Source: Oceaniovalibus sp. ACAM 378
GTDB taxonomy: Bacteria > Pseudomonadota > Alphaproteobacteria > Rhodobacterales > Rhodobacteraceae
Length of the DNA: 64,000 nucleotides
Reading direction: 5' to 3'
Assembly: GCF_008085915.1 (NCBI RefSeq)
Contig: NZ_VSJK01000004.1
Span: 248,001 to 312,000 of the forward strand
In this document: in pieces, positions 47,965-56,954 of the stretch
Position numbering within the stretch: position 1 is the first letter of the stretch
Layout of the letters: each line of letters begins with the position of its first letter
The notes under the pieces: model-generated
What the model was told of the DNA's origin: nothing
What the model saw: only the letters and a program-made list of their open reading frames with translations
Database searches by the model: none
Program-made: the position numbers and the translations under genes

Positions 47965-48930
47965 TTCGACTCTCCCTGATAGATTCGAACATCGTGTCAG
48001 GCCGTCTCGGGCTTGTGAAGCCATCGTGACGGCAGGCACGATCATTTTTCGCGAAATCAATACATTATTGCCCTGCATGGCCTTGACGCACAAAGCCGTT
48101 GCAGACCGGGCGTCCCCTTTCCCCGCACACAACTATCCCACGATCTTACAATTTTTGTGACAGGTATGCCGAGCGCAGTATAGCCGTTCATCATCGCGAT
48201 ACGGACCTGGACTTTGACGACCTCTCGGTCGAAGCTCCCTGCCATAAGGCGCTGCCCCCGCAATTTTACGCAGCGCATCTTGGTCTCGACGCGACTTTGC
48301 CCAAGGTGCCCCCATTCTTTCGACAGGATCTGGCGCTTCCCAAGCTACTCTTTGCTCCTGCTGATCGGGTTGCGTTACGCGGCGGCTTAGAAGATCAAGG
48401 TTCCCCTCGCCGGTCTGGGGGGCGGAGGAAAGCCTTGCTGCGCTGTCCCGCCATGAAGGGGTCGACGAGAGCCTGTCGTCGTCCTGGTCAACGGAATTCC
48501 TCGACTCCGGCGAAAACCGGCCCGCAGAAGATACAGCCCCGGAAGGCGATTGCGTCCAATGCGCCCGCCCCCATCGGGTTCAGGGGATAGCGCGCTTGCA
48601 GCACCGAAAGCCCGCCCGGGACCCACCAGTGGGTCACGGGCGACTAGTCGCCGATCCTGCCAATCTGCCCAGGACCGCAGCTCCGGTCGGAAGCGCTTGA
48701 TCGGCCTGAACTTCTGATCCCGCCGGGCTCGCATCCGGCCGGATCGCGCACTGGTGGCCGGGCCGGGAGGCACGAACGGAACCCTTGACCCAACGTCAAC
48801 TTCTCGCGATAGTTGTATCGATAGGTTAGAAAGTTTGTTTCTGCGCCTTTTGCCTGGCGACAGGCGGTATTCATTTTTTCTAAGTATGCCAGTCGGCACC
48901 ATCGCACTGCATTCATTGCGGAGATGACCG
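47965..48930. other. Long intergenic region before the eCIS regulator
   Basis: 966 bases separating the polyamine-type operon (minus) from the LuxR-type gene (plus). Open frames on both strands (for example 48099-48590 plus, 48387-49130 minus) look non-coding or badly decayed. A 7-2-7 palindrome GACCCACCAGTGGGTC lies at 48620-48635. The A+T-rich stretch 48800-48900 probably contains the promoter of the regulator. Confidence 0.55.
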
Positions 48931-49644
48931 ATGCCTGGAGCATCGACCGAAGCGGAAGAACATACAGCCGCGCCGAGGCAGACCCGCACGGGACGCCCGG
49001 CCCCGATAAGACTGGTCATTCTCAGCGCCGTTCGCCTTGTGCACGAGGGTGTCGCAGGCAGTTTCGACCCTGTGACCGGCGTGAGGGTGGTTGAACACAC
49101 CGAGATTTCTTCCGAGGCCTTCCCGCGCATCGGCCAGTTGCGGCCCGACGCGGTGCTTGTGGATGTGACGACCCGAAAGGGGCTTCAGGTGCCCCGGCGG
49201 ATTCAGCAGTTCTGCCCTCAGGCGGCCTTGATCGCCTTTGCGGTGGCCGAGGTCGAAGAGGAGGTGATCGCTTGCGCCAATGCGGGTTTCTGCGGCTATG
49301 TCTCGCGGCAATGCGGGGCGAGCGACCTGCTGCAGGCGCTGTATGACTCGCTCGACGGCCGCCTGTGCTGCCCGCCTCACATTTCCTCCGCGCTGTTCCG
49401 GCGGTTGGCTCATCACAGCGAGCCACCGGCCCCGCATTCCTCTCTCGACTGTGCGGTCCTGACCCCGCGCGAAACGGAGATCATTACGCTTGCCGACACC
49501 GGGCAAACCAACAAGGAAATCGCCCGCGAGCTGCGGATCAGCGACTCGACGGTGAAGAACCACATGCACAACATATTGCAAAAGCTGATGGTGTCGCGCC
49601 GCGGCGAGGCCCTGTCCCGCCTGCGCTCGCGCCCCATCGTCTAG
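48931..49644 (+). CDS. LuxR-type response regulator with degenerate receiver
   Basis: 237 aa. Residues 26-145 have a receiver-like fold. The expected acidic pair after the first strand is replaced (RLVILSAVRL), and the switch lysine position reads GYVSRQ; Asp78 (AVLVDV) could still fill the phospho-site. Residues 176-235 are a complete GerE/LuxR helix-turn-helix (LTPRETEII, NKEIARELRISDSTVKNHMHNI). Start ATG at 48931 with GCGGAGATG upstream. It lies directly before, and reads towards, the eCIS operon, so it is the likely regulator, probably not phosphorylation-controlled. Confidence 0.88.
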   Translation: MPGASTEAEEHTAAPRQTRTGRPAPIRLVILSAVRLVHEGVAGSFDPVTGVRVVEHTEISSEAFPRIGQLRPDAVLVDVTTRKGLQVPRRIQQFCPQAALIAFAVAEVEEEVIACANAGFCGYVSRQCGASDLLQALYDSLDGRLCCPPHISSALFRRLAHHSEPPAPHSSLDCAVLTPRETEIITLADTGQTNKEIARELRISDSTVKNHMHNILQKLMVSRRGEALSRLRSRPIV

Positions 49645-49855
49645 GCCGAGCCCCCGGCCCTGCCCATCAAGACCCGCCCTAAAGGTCCAGACCGCACGAC
49701 CCCCGGCAAATGCGCCGGGACGGTGGTTCTGATCGAGGTTTTGCCAACTGATGGCGCTGGCTGAACGGACGGTACCACGGAACTTTTGCATTTCCTTTCC
49801 GCTAGATAGGAAACTTCTCCCTACCGCAGGCCGGGAAGATCGCACCGGCTTTGCA

Positions 49856-49873
49856 CGCCAGTGGCCACTGGCG
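49856..49873. promoter_or_regulatory. 18-bp perfect palindrome, candidate operator for the eCIS operon
   Basis: CGCCAGTGG followed directly by CCACTGGCG, about 190 bases before the first eCIS-linked ORF. LuxR-type dimers bind palindromes of this size. No other copy was noticed in the window. Confidence 0.5.
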
Positions 49874-49912
49874 GTGCCTCACCAGCCGTTCATCCGCATC
49901 CCCACACGACGG

Positions 49913-49953
49913 CCCATGGAAGGGCCTATGCACTGGCCCATTCGGACCATGGG
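49913..49953 (+). promoter_or_regulatory. Bipartite hairpin in the eCIS leader
   Basis: Outer arms CCCATGG and CCATGGG, inner arms GGGCC and GGCCC with an 8-base loop, separated by an internal bulge. Together 12 base pairs. It could be an mRNA leader structure or a second protein site. Confidence 0.45.
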
Positions 49954-50063
49954 AAAAGGGCGCAAGGGTCTGGACCGCCCGGTGGACCATCGGGTCCATT
50001 GCTCTGGGGCAGGCCTCGCTTTTACGCTGCATGAAAGCGGATTCCCTAACCAGGACTGTGCAA

Positions 50064-50417
50064 GTGACGACGACAATCTTCCTCGCCAACATGCCACGAA
50101 TGCTGGAGGACATCGTCCAGACGGTCCTGAAGCGCTCGCCTGGCTTTCGCGTCGCCCGGCAGGGCGGCACCACGGGCGACCTGCTTGGTGCGGCCGCCGC
50201 TTCCGGCGCAAGCGCGATCATGCTTGCAGTTCCGGATCCCCGCGCACCTTTCACGAATGATCCCCGTCTTGCACTGCTCGACAATCTTGTGGTGCTCGCC
50301 CTAAGCGAGAGCGGCGCAGAGGCGTGGCTGTACAGGCTTTCCTGCGACGGGCAACCGCTGCCAGAGACCTCTTCCGACGCGCTGCTTGACGCACTTTCAA
50401 CGGCAAGGCGGGTGTGA
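50064..50417 (+). CDS. Stand-alone receiver-like protein of the eCIS operon
   Basis: 117 aa from GTG at 50064 (AGGA eight bases upstream); an ATG at 50031 would add 11 residues. It opens TTIFLANMPRMLEDIVQTVL and continues in an alternating strand/helix pattern like a CheY receiver, but the phospho-acceptor position (AIMLAVPDPRA) lacks the aspartate at the strand end, and there is no output domain. It ends one base before the DUF4255 gene. No known function; a pseudo-receiver partner of the upstream regulator is an inference. Confidence 0.65.
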   Translation: MTTTIFLANMPRMLEDIVQTVLKRSPGFRVARQGGTTGDLLGAAAASGASAIMLAVPDPRAPFTNDPRLALLDNLVVLALSESGAEAWLYRLSCDGQPLPETSSDALLDALSTARRV

Positions 50418-50418
50418 C

Positions 50419-51003
50419 ATGGACGGCACCATCATAGCAGATGCCAGCGAAACCCTCCGCGCCCTCGTCGAGGACGGGGTGCGCATCGCCTTCCCCGCCG
50501 CCACTGCAACGCTGGAACCGCCGAACCTCGCGCAGCCGCAGGCCAACGAGATCGCGGTCTCGGTCTGGCTGCACATGGTCGAGCGCCATCCCGACCTGCT
50601 CAACGTGCCGCCGCGACGCGTCGCGGTGGATCGGGTCGAGCGCCGCCCCCTGCCGCTGCGCCTGCATTACCTCATGACGCCGCTAGGCGCGGACACGCTG
50701 ACCCGCCAGCGGGTATTGGGCATGGCGATGCAGACCATGCATGACAACGCTTTCGTCGAGCCCGGCGACCTTGAACAACCGCTGATCAACGCACGCATCC
50801 GCAGCCTGTCGATCCACCTCAATTCCCAATCGCTGGAGGATTTGACACGGGTCTGGCACGCGCTCACCCGACCCTACGAACTCTCCGCCTGCTATCTCGT
50901 GGACGTGTTGCCCTTGCCCTCCATGCGTGAGGATCGCGCCGGGCCACCGGTGGTGGAGAAGCGCCTGGAATACGCCGCGGTGCCCTCGGGAGGTCGGTCA
51001 TGA
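50419..51003 (+). CDS. DUF4255 (Pvc16/Afp16 N-terminal-like) cap protein
   Basis: 194 aa. The pattern ETLRALVEDGVRIAFPAATATLEPPN, ANEIAVSVWLHMVE, then LPLRLHYLMTPLG and DLTRVWHALTRPYELSACYLVDV matches DUF4255 proteins, the tube/sheath terminator of Afp/PVC particles. It stops sheath and tube growth at the far end. In Afp-type loci this gene is usually last; here it is near the start. It overlaps the next gene by four bases. Confidence 0.85.
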   Translation: MDGTIIADASETLRALVEDGVRIAFPAATATLEPPNLAQPQANEIAVSVWLHMVERHPDLLNVPPRRVAVDRVERRPLPLRLHYLMTPLGADTLTRQRVLGMAMQTMHDNAFVEPGDLEQPLINARIRSLSIHLNSQSLEDLTRVWHALTRPYELSACYLVDVLPLPSMREDRAGPPVVEKRLEYAAVPSGGRS

Positions 51004-52049
51004 GCCTTGCCCCCCGCACCCTCGATCGGGAAATCCTGCAGGTGGGTCTGGCAACCTTCCGGGTGTTCGGAACCGACGGACTGCCGCTGGCTCGTCTGAC
51101 CCTCGATCTCGACGGACCGCCCGGTGTGACCGCACGCCATCTCGGCTCCGGCCTCGTCGGCCTCTCGGGTGATCCCGACACCGCGTTCCCACCGGCCCCG
51201 GCGCCGCTGGACGCCACGCTCACTGTCGGGGAGGTCGGTTACCGCTCCGAGACGCTTGCCATCTCGGTTGCCCAGAACGCCATCCTGCCGGAAAACCTGC
51301 CCGACATAGTTCTCAGGCGTCAGCCCGGCGTCCTGCAGGGCCGGGTTGTCCGAGAGGCCGATGGCACGCCAATCACCGGCGCGACGATCTCGGTCGTGCC
51401 GGTACCGCCTGTCGCCGGGGAGCACCTGATCGAACTGGCCACGCCCTTGCCCTGGGATGTTCCCCCCGGAACCCAGATCGATGGATTTGGCCTTGCAGCT
51501 GTGGCTGGACCTGTCCCTGTCAAGACACTCGGGGCCACCGCAAATGCCGGGGACAGGGCGCTCCTGCTCGATGACCGCCAGAGCCTTGCTGCGGGGCAGT
51601 ACCTGCGCCTTGGCGCGGGCCGCAGCCGGTCTCTGGCCGAGATCGCAGCCGTCTCTCCGGTGCCGGCGGATCTCACGCAACCCGGGCTGGTCTTTCTGGT
51701 CGGCCCGCTTCCCGCCAGCGCGCCTCAGGGCGCACCGGCCGCGCCGATGACCCTGGGCGGCCTCGTACAGGGCGGGCAGAGCATCGGCACTGCGCGGAGC
51801 GGCGAGGCTCTCCTTCTCACGGATCAGCCGGTGCAGGGCATGCTGCTGCGCATCGGCCCAGCTGCAGACGATCGGGTGATGGCCCCTCTCGACCCGACAG
51901 ACGCAGACGGGCGCTATACGATACCGGGCCTCGCCCGATTTCCCTTTCTTGAAGTCACGGCCAGCGCCGCCGGCTTCACCGATCAAACCCGTACCCTGAC
52001 TCAGACCTCAAGTTTGCGCATGCAGCTCGATTTCCGGCTCGCACCGTAA
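51000..52049 (+). CDS. Carboxypeptidase-regulatory-like domain protein of the eCIS operon
   Basis: 349 aa. The two halves of one beta-sandwich domain are visible: LQGRVVREADGTPITGATISV (about 112-132) and DADGRYTIPGL with VTASAAGF (about 301-326). Between them lies an insert of about 165 residues that contains a beta module like ones in both sheath proteins. No signal peptide. Start overlaps the DUF4255 stop. It may be a surface or collar component; eCIS loci often carry such a protein, but the role is unproven. Confidence 0.75.
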   Translation: MSLAPRTLDREILQVGLATFRVFGTDGLPLARLTLDLDGPPGVTARHLGSGLVGLSGDPDTAFPPAPAPLDATLTVGEVGYRSETLAISVAQNAILPENLPDIVLRRQPGVLQGRVVREADGTPITGATISVVPVPPVAGEHLIELATPLPWDVPPGTQIDGFGLAAVAGPVPVKTLGATANAGDRALLLDDRQSLAAGQYLRLGAGRSRSLAEIAAVSPVPADLTQPGLVFLVGPLPASAPQGAPAAPMTLGGLVQGGQSIGTARSGEALLLTDQPVQGMLLRIGPAADDRVMAPLDPTDADGRYTIPGLARFPFLEVTASAAGFTDQTRTLTQTSSLRMQLDFRLAP

Positions 52050-52073
52050 CCCCAGCCAACGAGGACACGCGAC

Positions 52074-54170
52074 ATGGCAGAATATCTCGCCCCCGGCGTC
52101 TTTGTAGAAGAAGTGGACCTGAAACCACCCGCGATCGAAGGCGTAAGCCTCAGTGCCGCGGGCTTTGTCGGCGCAACCCGGCGCGGGCCAACCGATGGCG
52201 GGCCAGTGCTGGTCACCGGCTATCCGGAGTTCCTGCGCACTTTCGGTGGGCCATTCGATCCGACCTCGCCGGTGAACCCGGTGGGCGATCTGCCTTTCGC
52301 CGTCGAAGGGTTCTTCGCCAATGGCGGGCGGCGGCTCTACGTCCGGCGCGTGGCCCCGGCGGGCACGACTCCGGCCGCGTTCTCGATGAGCGGCGGCATC
52401 CTGACACGGCTGCGCCCCGGCGAGGCTGCGGTGGTCGGCCAGACGACCTTCCGCCCGCAATCCCTGCGCGGGCTGCGCGACGGGTTGAACGTCACCTTCC
52501 AGACCAACGTGAGCGGGGTCGCCTATAGCTCCAGCGCGCTGACCATCGCCGCCAACGGGATTGACCGCGATACCGGCACGGTGACCCTTACCGCGGCCAT
52601 CGACATCGCCCCCGCTGGCCCCAACACACCGGCGTCGTTCGCCCCGGGCGCCACAGGAGTCGTCACCAACGCCAACGACATCGACGCGGCCGGGCTCATC
52701 GACACGGGCGCGCGCCAAGTGATCGGTGACCTGTTTGCCGCCAATGGCGGGGCCTGGGGCGACGGCCTTGTCGTCACCGCGCAACATGGCGACGGCGCGC
52801 AGTCCACGCTCGCAGGCTTTATCTTCGGCGCGGTCGACGACAACCGGATCCAGGTCGTCTCGACGGCCGGCTTCTATCCCGGCGCATGGGTGGAGATCGA
52901 CCGCGGCCCCAACGCCGGTAAACGGTACCGCCAGCTTGATCACGTCGAAGGCACGGTGCTGGTTCTGCTCGGCGGGGCCCTCGTGGCCGGAGACGTCGCC
53001 CCGGCCCCGGCCGGGTCCATCACCCGATTCACTGTCTGCGAGTTCACGCTGACCGCCCGCTTCGAAACCCAGAGCGAAACCTTCACCGGCCTTACTCTGG
53101 CCAATGTGCCGGGGCACTTCATCACCGAAGTCCTGCAACGCTCCAGCCTGATCCGCATGGAAGAGGCCGCCTTGCCGCTCAACGCACCACTCTTCGGCAC
53201 CAACACCAACCCCCTGCTCTTCCCGGCGGGCGACGATGGTGCGCGGATCACGCTGGCTGTGTCCGGCGTCGATGCTGTCCCCTCGGCCAACGACATCGTC
53301 GGCACCGACAACGGTCCCGGACAGCGCACCGGCCTCTTTTCGTTCGAGGACGAGCCGAGCCTCGGCATGATTGCCGCTCCGGGCTGGGGAGACCTCGTGG
53401 TCAAGCAGGCGATGATCGACCAGTGCGAGCGGTTGAAGTACCGCATTGTCCTGCTCGACCCGCGGCTGGTGGGCGGCGTCGCCCCCAACATCCAGCAGAT
53501 CCGCGACCAGCGAAACGAGGTCGACAGCCGCTATGCCTCTGTCTTCTACCCCCGCATCATGGTGCCGACGGCGCTGGGTGGCACCGGGCGGGCCATCGCG
53601 CCCTCGGGGCACGTGGCCGGGCTGATCGCGCGGGTGGATTCCGTGCGCGGGGTCAACAAGTCACCCGCCAACGAGATCGTTCGCGGGATTCTGGGTCTGG
53701 AGAGCACCGTCAACCAGCGCGAGCACGAGGTGCTGAACCCCGAGGCGATCAACGTGATCCGCGACTTCCGCGGCGACCGGCGCGGCATCCGCCTCTATGG
53801 TGCGCGCATGGCCACCAGCCTGCAGGACTGGCGTTACACCTCGGTGCGCAGGCTGTTCATCTTTATTGAGAAATCCATCGAGATCGGCACCGCCTGGGCC
53901 GTCTGGGAGCCGAACAATCCCACCACCTGGCAGCGGCTCATCGACAGTGTCAACGCCTTCCTGACGCGGCTCTGGCTTGATGGCGCGCTGTTGGGGCTGA
54001 AGAAGTCCGACGCCTTCTTCATCGACTGTGGGCTCAACACCATGACGCAGGACGACGTCGACAACGGGCGGCTGATCATGACCGTCGGTGTCGCCGCGTC
54101 GAAACCCGCCGAATTCGTCATCATCCGGATCAGCCAGATGGCTTCCGGCGCATTCATCGATGAAAGCTGA
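52074..54170 (+). CDS. Contractile tail sheath protein 1
   Basis: 698 aa. Sheath opening LAPGVFVEEVDLKPPAIEGVSLSAAGFVGAT, then FFANGGRRLYVRRV, and the conserved C-terminal domain (about 480-698) with the YGARM and AVWEPNN stretches and a KPAEFVIIRISQM end. Residues about 110-460 are a large insert that would face outward on the particle. It contracts to drive the tube. AACCCCAGCCAACGAGGA precedes the ATG. Longer than most Afp sheath proteins. Confidence 0.95.
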   Translation: MAEYLAPGVFVEEVDLKPPAIEGVSLSAAGFVGATRRGPTDGGPVLVTGYPEFLRTFGGPFDPTSPVNPVGDLPFAVEGFFANGGRRLYVRRVAPAGTTPAAFSMSGGILTRLRPGEAAVVGQTTFRPQSLRGLRDGLNVTFQTNVSGVAYSSSALTIAANGIDRDTGTVTLTAAIDIAPAGPNTPASFAPGATGVVTNANDIDAAGLIDTGARQVIGDLFAANGGAWGDGLVVTAQHGDGAQSTLAGFIFGAVDDNRIQVVSTAGFYPGAWVEIDRGPNAGKRYRQLDHVEGTVLVLLGGALVAGDVAPAPAGSITRFTVCEFTLTARFETQSETFTGLTLANVPGHFITEVLQRSSLIRMEEAALPLNAPLFGTNTNPLLFPAGDDGARITLAVSGVDAVPSANDIVGTDNGPGQRTGLFSFEDEPSLGMIAAPGWGDLVVKQAMIDQCERLKYRIVLLDPRLVGGVAPNIQQIRDQRNEVDSRYASVFYPRIMVPTALGGTGRAIAPSGHVAGLIARVDSVRGVNKSPANEIVRGILGLESTVNQREHEVLNPEAINVIRDFRGDRRGIRLYGARMATSLQDWRYTSVRRLFIFIEKSIEIGTAWAVWEPNNPTTWQRLIDSVNAFLTRLWLDGALLGLKKSDAFFIDCGLNTMTQDDVDNGRLIMTVGVAASKPAEFVIIRISQMASGAFIDES

Positions 54171-54182
54171 GGAGGTTTCCAA

Positions 54183-54626
54183 ATGGCAAACGGCAACCGG
54201 ATCGACCCCTATCTGGGCTATATGTTCAGCGTCAGTATCGGCGCGATCACCAACATCGGCTTTCGCGAGTGCATGGGGCTCTCGCTTGAAGTGGCACCGG
54301 TGGAGTACCGCGAAGGCAACTCGCGCAATCTGAACGTCAGAAAACTCTACGGGCTGCGCACCTTCCAGAACCTCCAGTTCAAGCGCGGCATCATCGAGGA
54401 CCGGCAGCTCTACCTCTGGTACCTTGAGGCGCTGAACGGCAACGCCCCCCGGCGGGACGGTTCGATCACGCTCCTCGGCCAGGATGGAGAGCCCACAGGC
54501 TGGCACTGGTTGTTCTTCGAGGCCTTTCCGACCAAGTGGGAGGGTCCAAGCTTCAACGCCACCGCCAACGAGGTCGCGATCGAAGCGTTGGACATCGCGG
54601 TGGAGCGGATCGAGGCGCAGGTCTGA
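54183..54626 (+). CDS. Inner tube protein 1 (gp19/Afp1-like)
   Basis: 147 aa of the phage tail tube/Hcp-like fold: DPYLGYMFSVSIGAITNIGFRECMGLSLEV at the start and FEAFPTKWEGPSFNATANEVAIEALDIAVE at the end, the typical Afp1/Pvc1 pattern. Strong GAGGAGG upstream. It stacks as hexameric rings inside the sheath. The stop is directly followed by the second sheath gene. Confidence 0.93.
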   Translation: MANGNRIDPYLGYMFSVSIGAITNIGFRECMGLSLEVAPVEYREGNSRNLNVRKLYGLRTFQNLQFKRGIIEDRQLYLWYLEALNGNAPRRDGSITLLGQDGEPTGWHWLFFEAFPTKWEGPSFNATANEVAIEALDIAVERIEAQV

Positions 54627-56954
54627 ATGCGCACTCCGGGGCTTCATATCCTGCCACCAGCGCCTCCGGCGCGGATCGACGCGAGCCGTATCGATGTACC
54701 CGCCTTCATCGGCGTGGCCGAGCGGGGCACCATCGGGCAGAGCGTGGCGCTCTCGGGCTGGCCGGCCTACCGCGAGGTTTTCGGCGGCTACCTTCCCAAT
54801 GCGCATCTCGCCTATGCCGTCTTCGCCTTTTTCGAGAACGGCGGCGCGCGCTGTCATGTGACCCGCGTCGCAGCCCCGGCGGCCGAGACGCAATCGGACC
54901 CGCTCCAGCCGCTCTCGGGCGACGGGATCACCGCAGCGGTGGTCGCCTCGGCCGGATTCGTTGCGGGCGCGGCGATACATGCATCCCAACAGATCGAGAC
55001 CGCGTCCGTCGGCCCGCAGCCCGCCGACCGGGCCTCCTCCATCGTGGCGTCGACCGCCGGGCTCCAGGCCGGAACGATGGTCCGGGTCCGCCAGGGGGAC
55101 CTGACCCAGCTCTGGCGGGTGCTGTCCCGCGTCGACGACGCCGCCAGCGCGATCACCTTCCGGGAGCCGCTGACGCTCGACTACGACCTCACCCAGCAGA
55201 TCCATTTCACCGTGACCCATACCGCAACCCGGCTCATGGCCACCGCGGGCGGCAATGTGCTGACCTTCACCCGCCCCCTGCCGGGCAACATCGTGCGCAA
55301 CCGGCAGATCGACTATCGCAGTGGCCGCGGCACGGCGGGGGGAGAGTTGCCCTCCGAGCGTGGCGTGCCGCTGCTGCGAATACAGGCAAGTTCACCGGGG
55401 GCTTGGGGAAACGCGCTGGTGGTCCGGCTCGCGCGCGGCTCGGCGGCCGAGACCGAGACCCGCACCCGCCCAGCGCCTCTGCCACCCGACGCGCCGAACC
55501 TGCTCTCGCTCGCGCGGATTCAGGGCCTGCCCGTCGGCGCGACACTGACGCTCCAACAGGAGGGTGCCGCCCCGGTGCGCCGCCGGGTGGCCGGGGTGCT
55601 CGGCCCGGAGCGGCAGATCCGGCTGGATGCAGACTTGCCCGTCAGCTTTTCCATGGCTCAGGCGGCCTCAGGCGTCCGGCCGGTTCGGCTGCGGCGCGAG
55701 ACCTTCACCCTCTCCGTAGTGGAGCGGGACCGGCTGGTGGAGCTGCATTCGGATCTCGATCTGCCCGAAGCAGGCGTCTTGCCGCTTATCGCGGGCAGCC
55801 GGATTATCGCCGAGCGTCTGGCCATCGCCAGCGAGCCCTATCCCCTGCCCCATCCCGAGCAACTCGCGACATCCGGCGCGCTGCGACTTGATGGCGGGCT
55901 CGACGGAATCGCCGCGCTCTTGCCCGAAGACTTTCTCGCCGGGCTCGCTCCCTATGACGACGAGGACGAGCCTGCGGCGATCGCCATGCCGGACATCCAG
56001 CCACCTGTCATAGCCGCCTCCGAGACCCTGCCGTCTCCCCCGGTGGTCCCGGACCCTTGCGCCCTGGACCCATCGGCCGCGGTTCCGATCCCCGACAGAC
56101 TCTCGACCATCGTCGAAGCCGCACCGGTCATTTCGGCCGGGGCCCACGCCGCGCTGGCCCGCGCACTGGTCGCACATTGCGAAGGCCGGGGTGATCGCAT
56201 CGCCGTGCTTGACGCCCCGCGCGATCTCGACGCCGCAGATCCCTTTGACCCGGAGAGCGCGATCGACTGGGCCTTGGGACAGGCCAGCTCCTATGCCGCG
56301 CTTTACTGGCCTTGGGTCTTGGCCGTGGACCCGCTGGACAGGCTCGGCGGGCTTCGCACCATCCCGCCCTCTGGGCACGTCCTTGGCGCATGGGCCCGGT
56401 CCGATGTCGCCCACGGGACACAGAAGGCCCCGGCGAACCAGCCGCTGCTGTTTGTCGAGGCGCTGAGCCGCGAGACAGACACCGCACGGCTGGGCCTGCT
56501 CAATGCGGGGGGCGTCAACTCGATCCGGCCTTTCACGGGCGCAGGCGTCCGGATCTACGGCGCGCGCACACTCTCGCCACAGCCAGACCTTGCGCTGCTC
56601 AACGTGCGGCGCATCCTGATCCAGCTTCGCCGCAGTCTGCGCCAGTCCTTGCAATGGGTCGTGTTCGAACCCGACAACGCTGCGCTGCGCCGCCGGTTGC
56701 AGACCGCCGTCGAAGGATTTCTCGAACGCTGGTGGCGGGCTGGGCGGTTTGCAGGTGCCACGGCAGATCAGGCCTTCCTCGTCCACATCGCCCTGCCCGA
56801 GGCGCTTGGGCCCGGCACCCTGCTTGTCGAAATCGCCGTCGCCCCCGTGCGACCGGCGGAATTTGTCGTGCTTACCGTCACCCGGATCGACGAGGCCATC
56901 TCGATCGGCGAACCGGCGGTGTCGGCGGGCGTGGCGCAGGGAGGTGCGGCATGA
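54627..56954 (+). CDS. Contractile tail sheath protein 2
   Basis: 775 aa, the larger of the two sheath proteins. The N-terminal arm has PAFIGVAERGTIG, FFENGGARCHVTRVA follows, and the C-terminal domain (about 590-765) has RIYGARTLS, WVVFEPDN and PAEFVVLTVTRID. The middle (about 90-580) contains inserts, including an acidic Pro-rich stretch near 440-500. Start ATG at 54627 is the base after the tube stop. Two or three sheath genes are usual in Afp/PVC clusters; one may form the baseplate-proximal ring. Confidence 0.92.
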   Translation: MRTPGLHILPPAPPARIDASRIDVPAFIGVAERGTIGQSVALSGWPAYREVFGGYLPNAHLAYAVFAFFENGGARCHVTRVAAPAAETQSDPLQPLSGDGITAAVVASAGFVAGAAIHASQQIETASVGPQPADRASSIVASTAGLQAGTMVRVRQGDLTQLWRVLSRVDDAASAITFREPLTLDYDLTQQIHFTVTHTATRLMATAGGNVLTFTRPLPGNIVRNRQIDYRSGRGTAGGELPSERGVPLLRIQASSPGAWGNALVVRLARGSAAETETRTRPAPLPPDAPNLLSLARIQGLPVGATLTLQQEGAAPVRRRVAGVLGPERQIRLDADLPVSFSMAQAASGVRPVRLRRETFTLSVVERDRLVELHSDLDLPEAGVLPLIAGSRIIAERLAIASEPYPLPHPEQLATSGALRLDGGLDGIAALLPEDFLAGLAPYDDEDEPAAIAMPDIQPPVIAASETLPSPPVVPDPCALDPSAAVPIPDRLSTIVEAAPVISAGAHAALARALVAHCEGRGDRIAVLDAPRDLDAADPFDPESAIDWALGQASSYAALYWPWVLAVDPLDRLGGLRTIPPSGHVLGAWARSDVAHGTQKAPANQPLLFVEALSRETDTARLGLLNAGGVNSIRPFTGAGVRIYGARTLSPQPDLALLNVRRILIQLRRSLRQSLQWVVFEPDNAALRRRLQTAVEGFLERWWRAGRFAGATADQAFLVHIALPEALGPGTLLVEIAVAPVRPAEFVVLTVTRIDEAISIGEPAVSAGVAQGGAA

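Larger units (their letters stand above)
49645..50063. other. Palindrome-rich leader region of the eCIS operon
   Basis: 419 bases with no gene. It contains a CCCGGC/GCCGGG stem at 49702-49719, an 18-bp perfect palindrome (49856-49873), a bipartite hairpin (49913-49953) and a 6-4-6 inverted repeat (49983-49998). Three GGACC copies (49944, 49972 and 49984) and an inverted GGTCC (49993) are clustered. It likely holds the operon promoter and operators. Confidence 0.65.

Noticed and set aside
48099-48590. 163-codon plus-strand frame and a 247-codon minus-strand frame (48387-49130) before the LuxR-type gene
   Set aside because: Products are Arg/Pro-rich without conserved patterns, the two overlap each other and the minus frame also runs into the regulator gene; treated as non-coding.
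48620-48635. GACCCACCAGTGGGTC palindrome, considered as tRNA arm or terminator
   Set aside because: No cloverleaf can be built around it and no T-run follows.
49702-49719. CCCGGC/GCCGGG stem after the LuxR-type gene as a terminator
   Set aside because: Only six base pairs and no T-run; kept as part of the leader description only.
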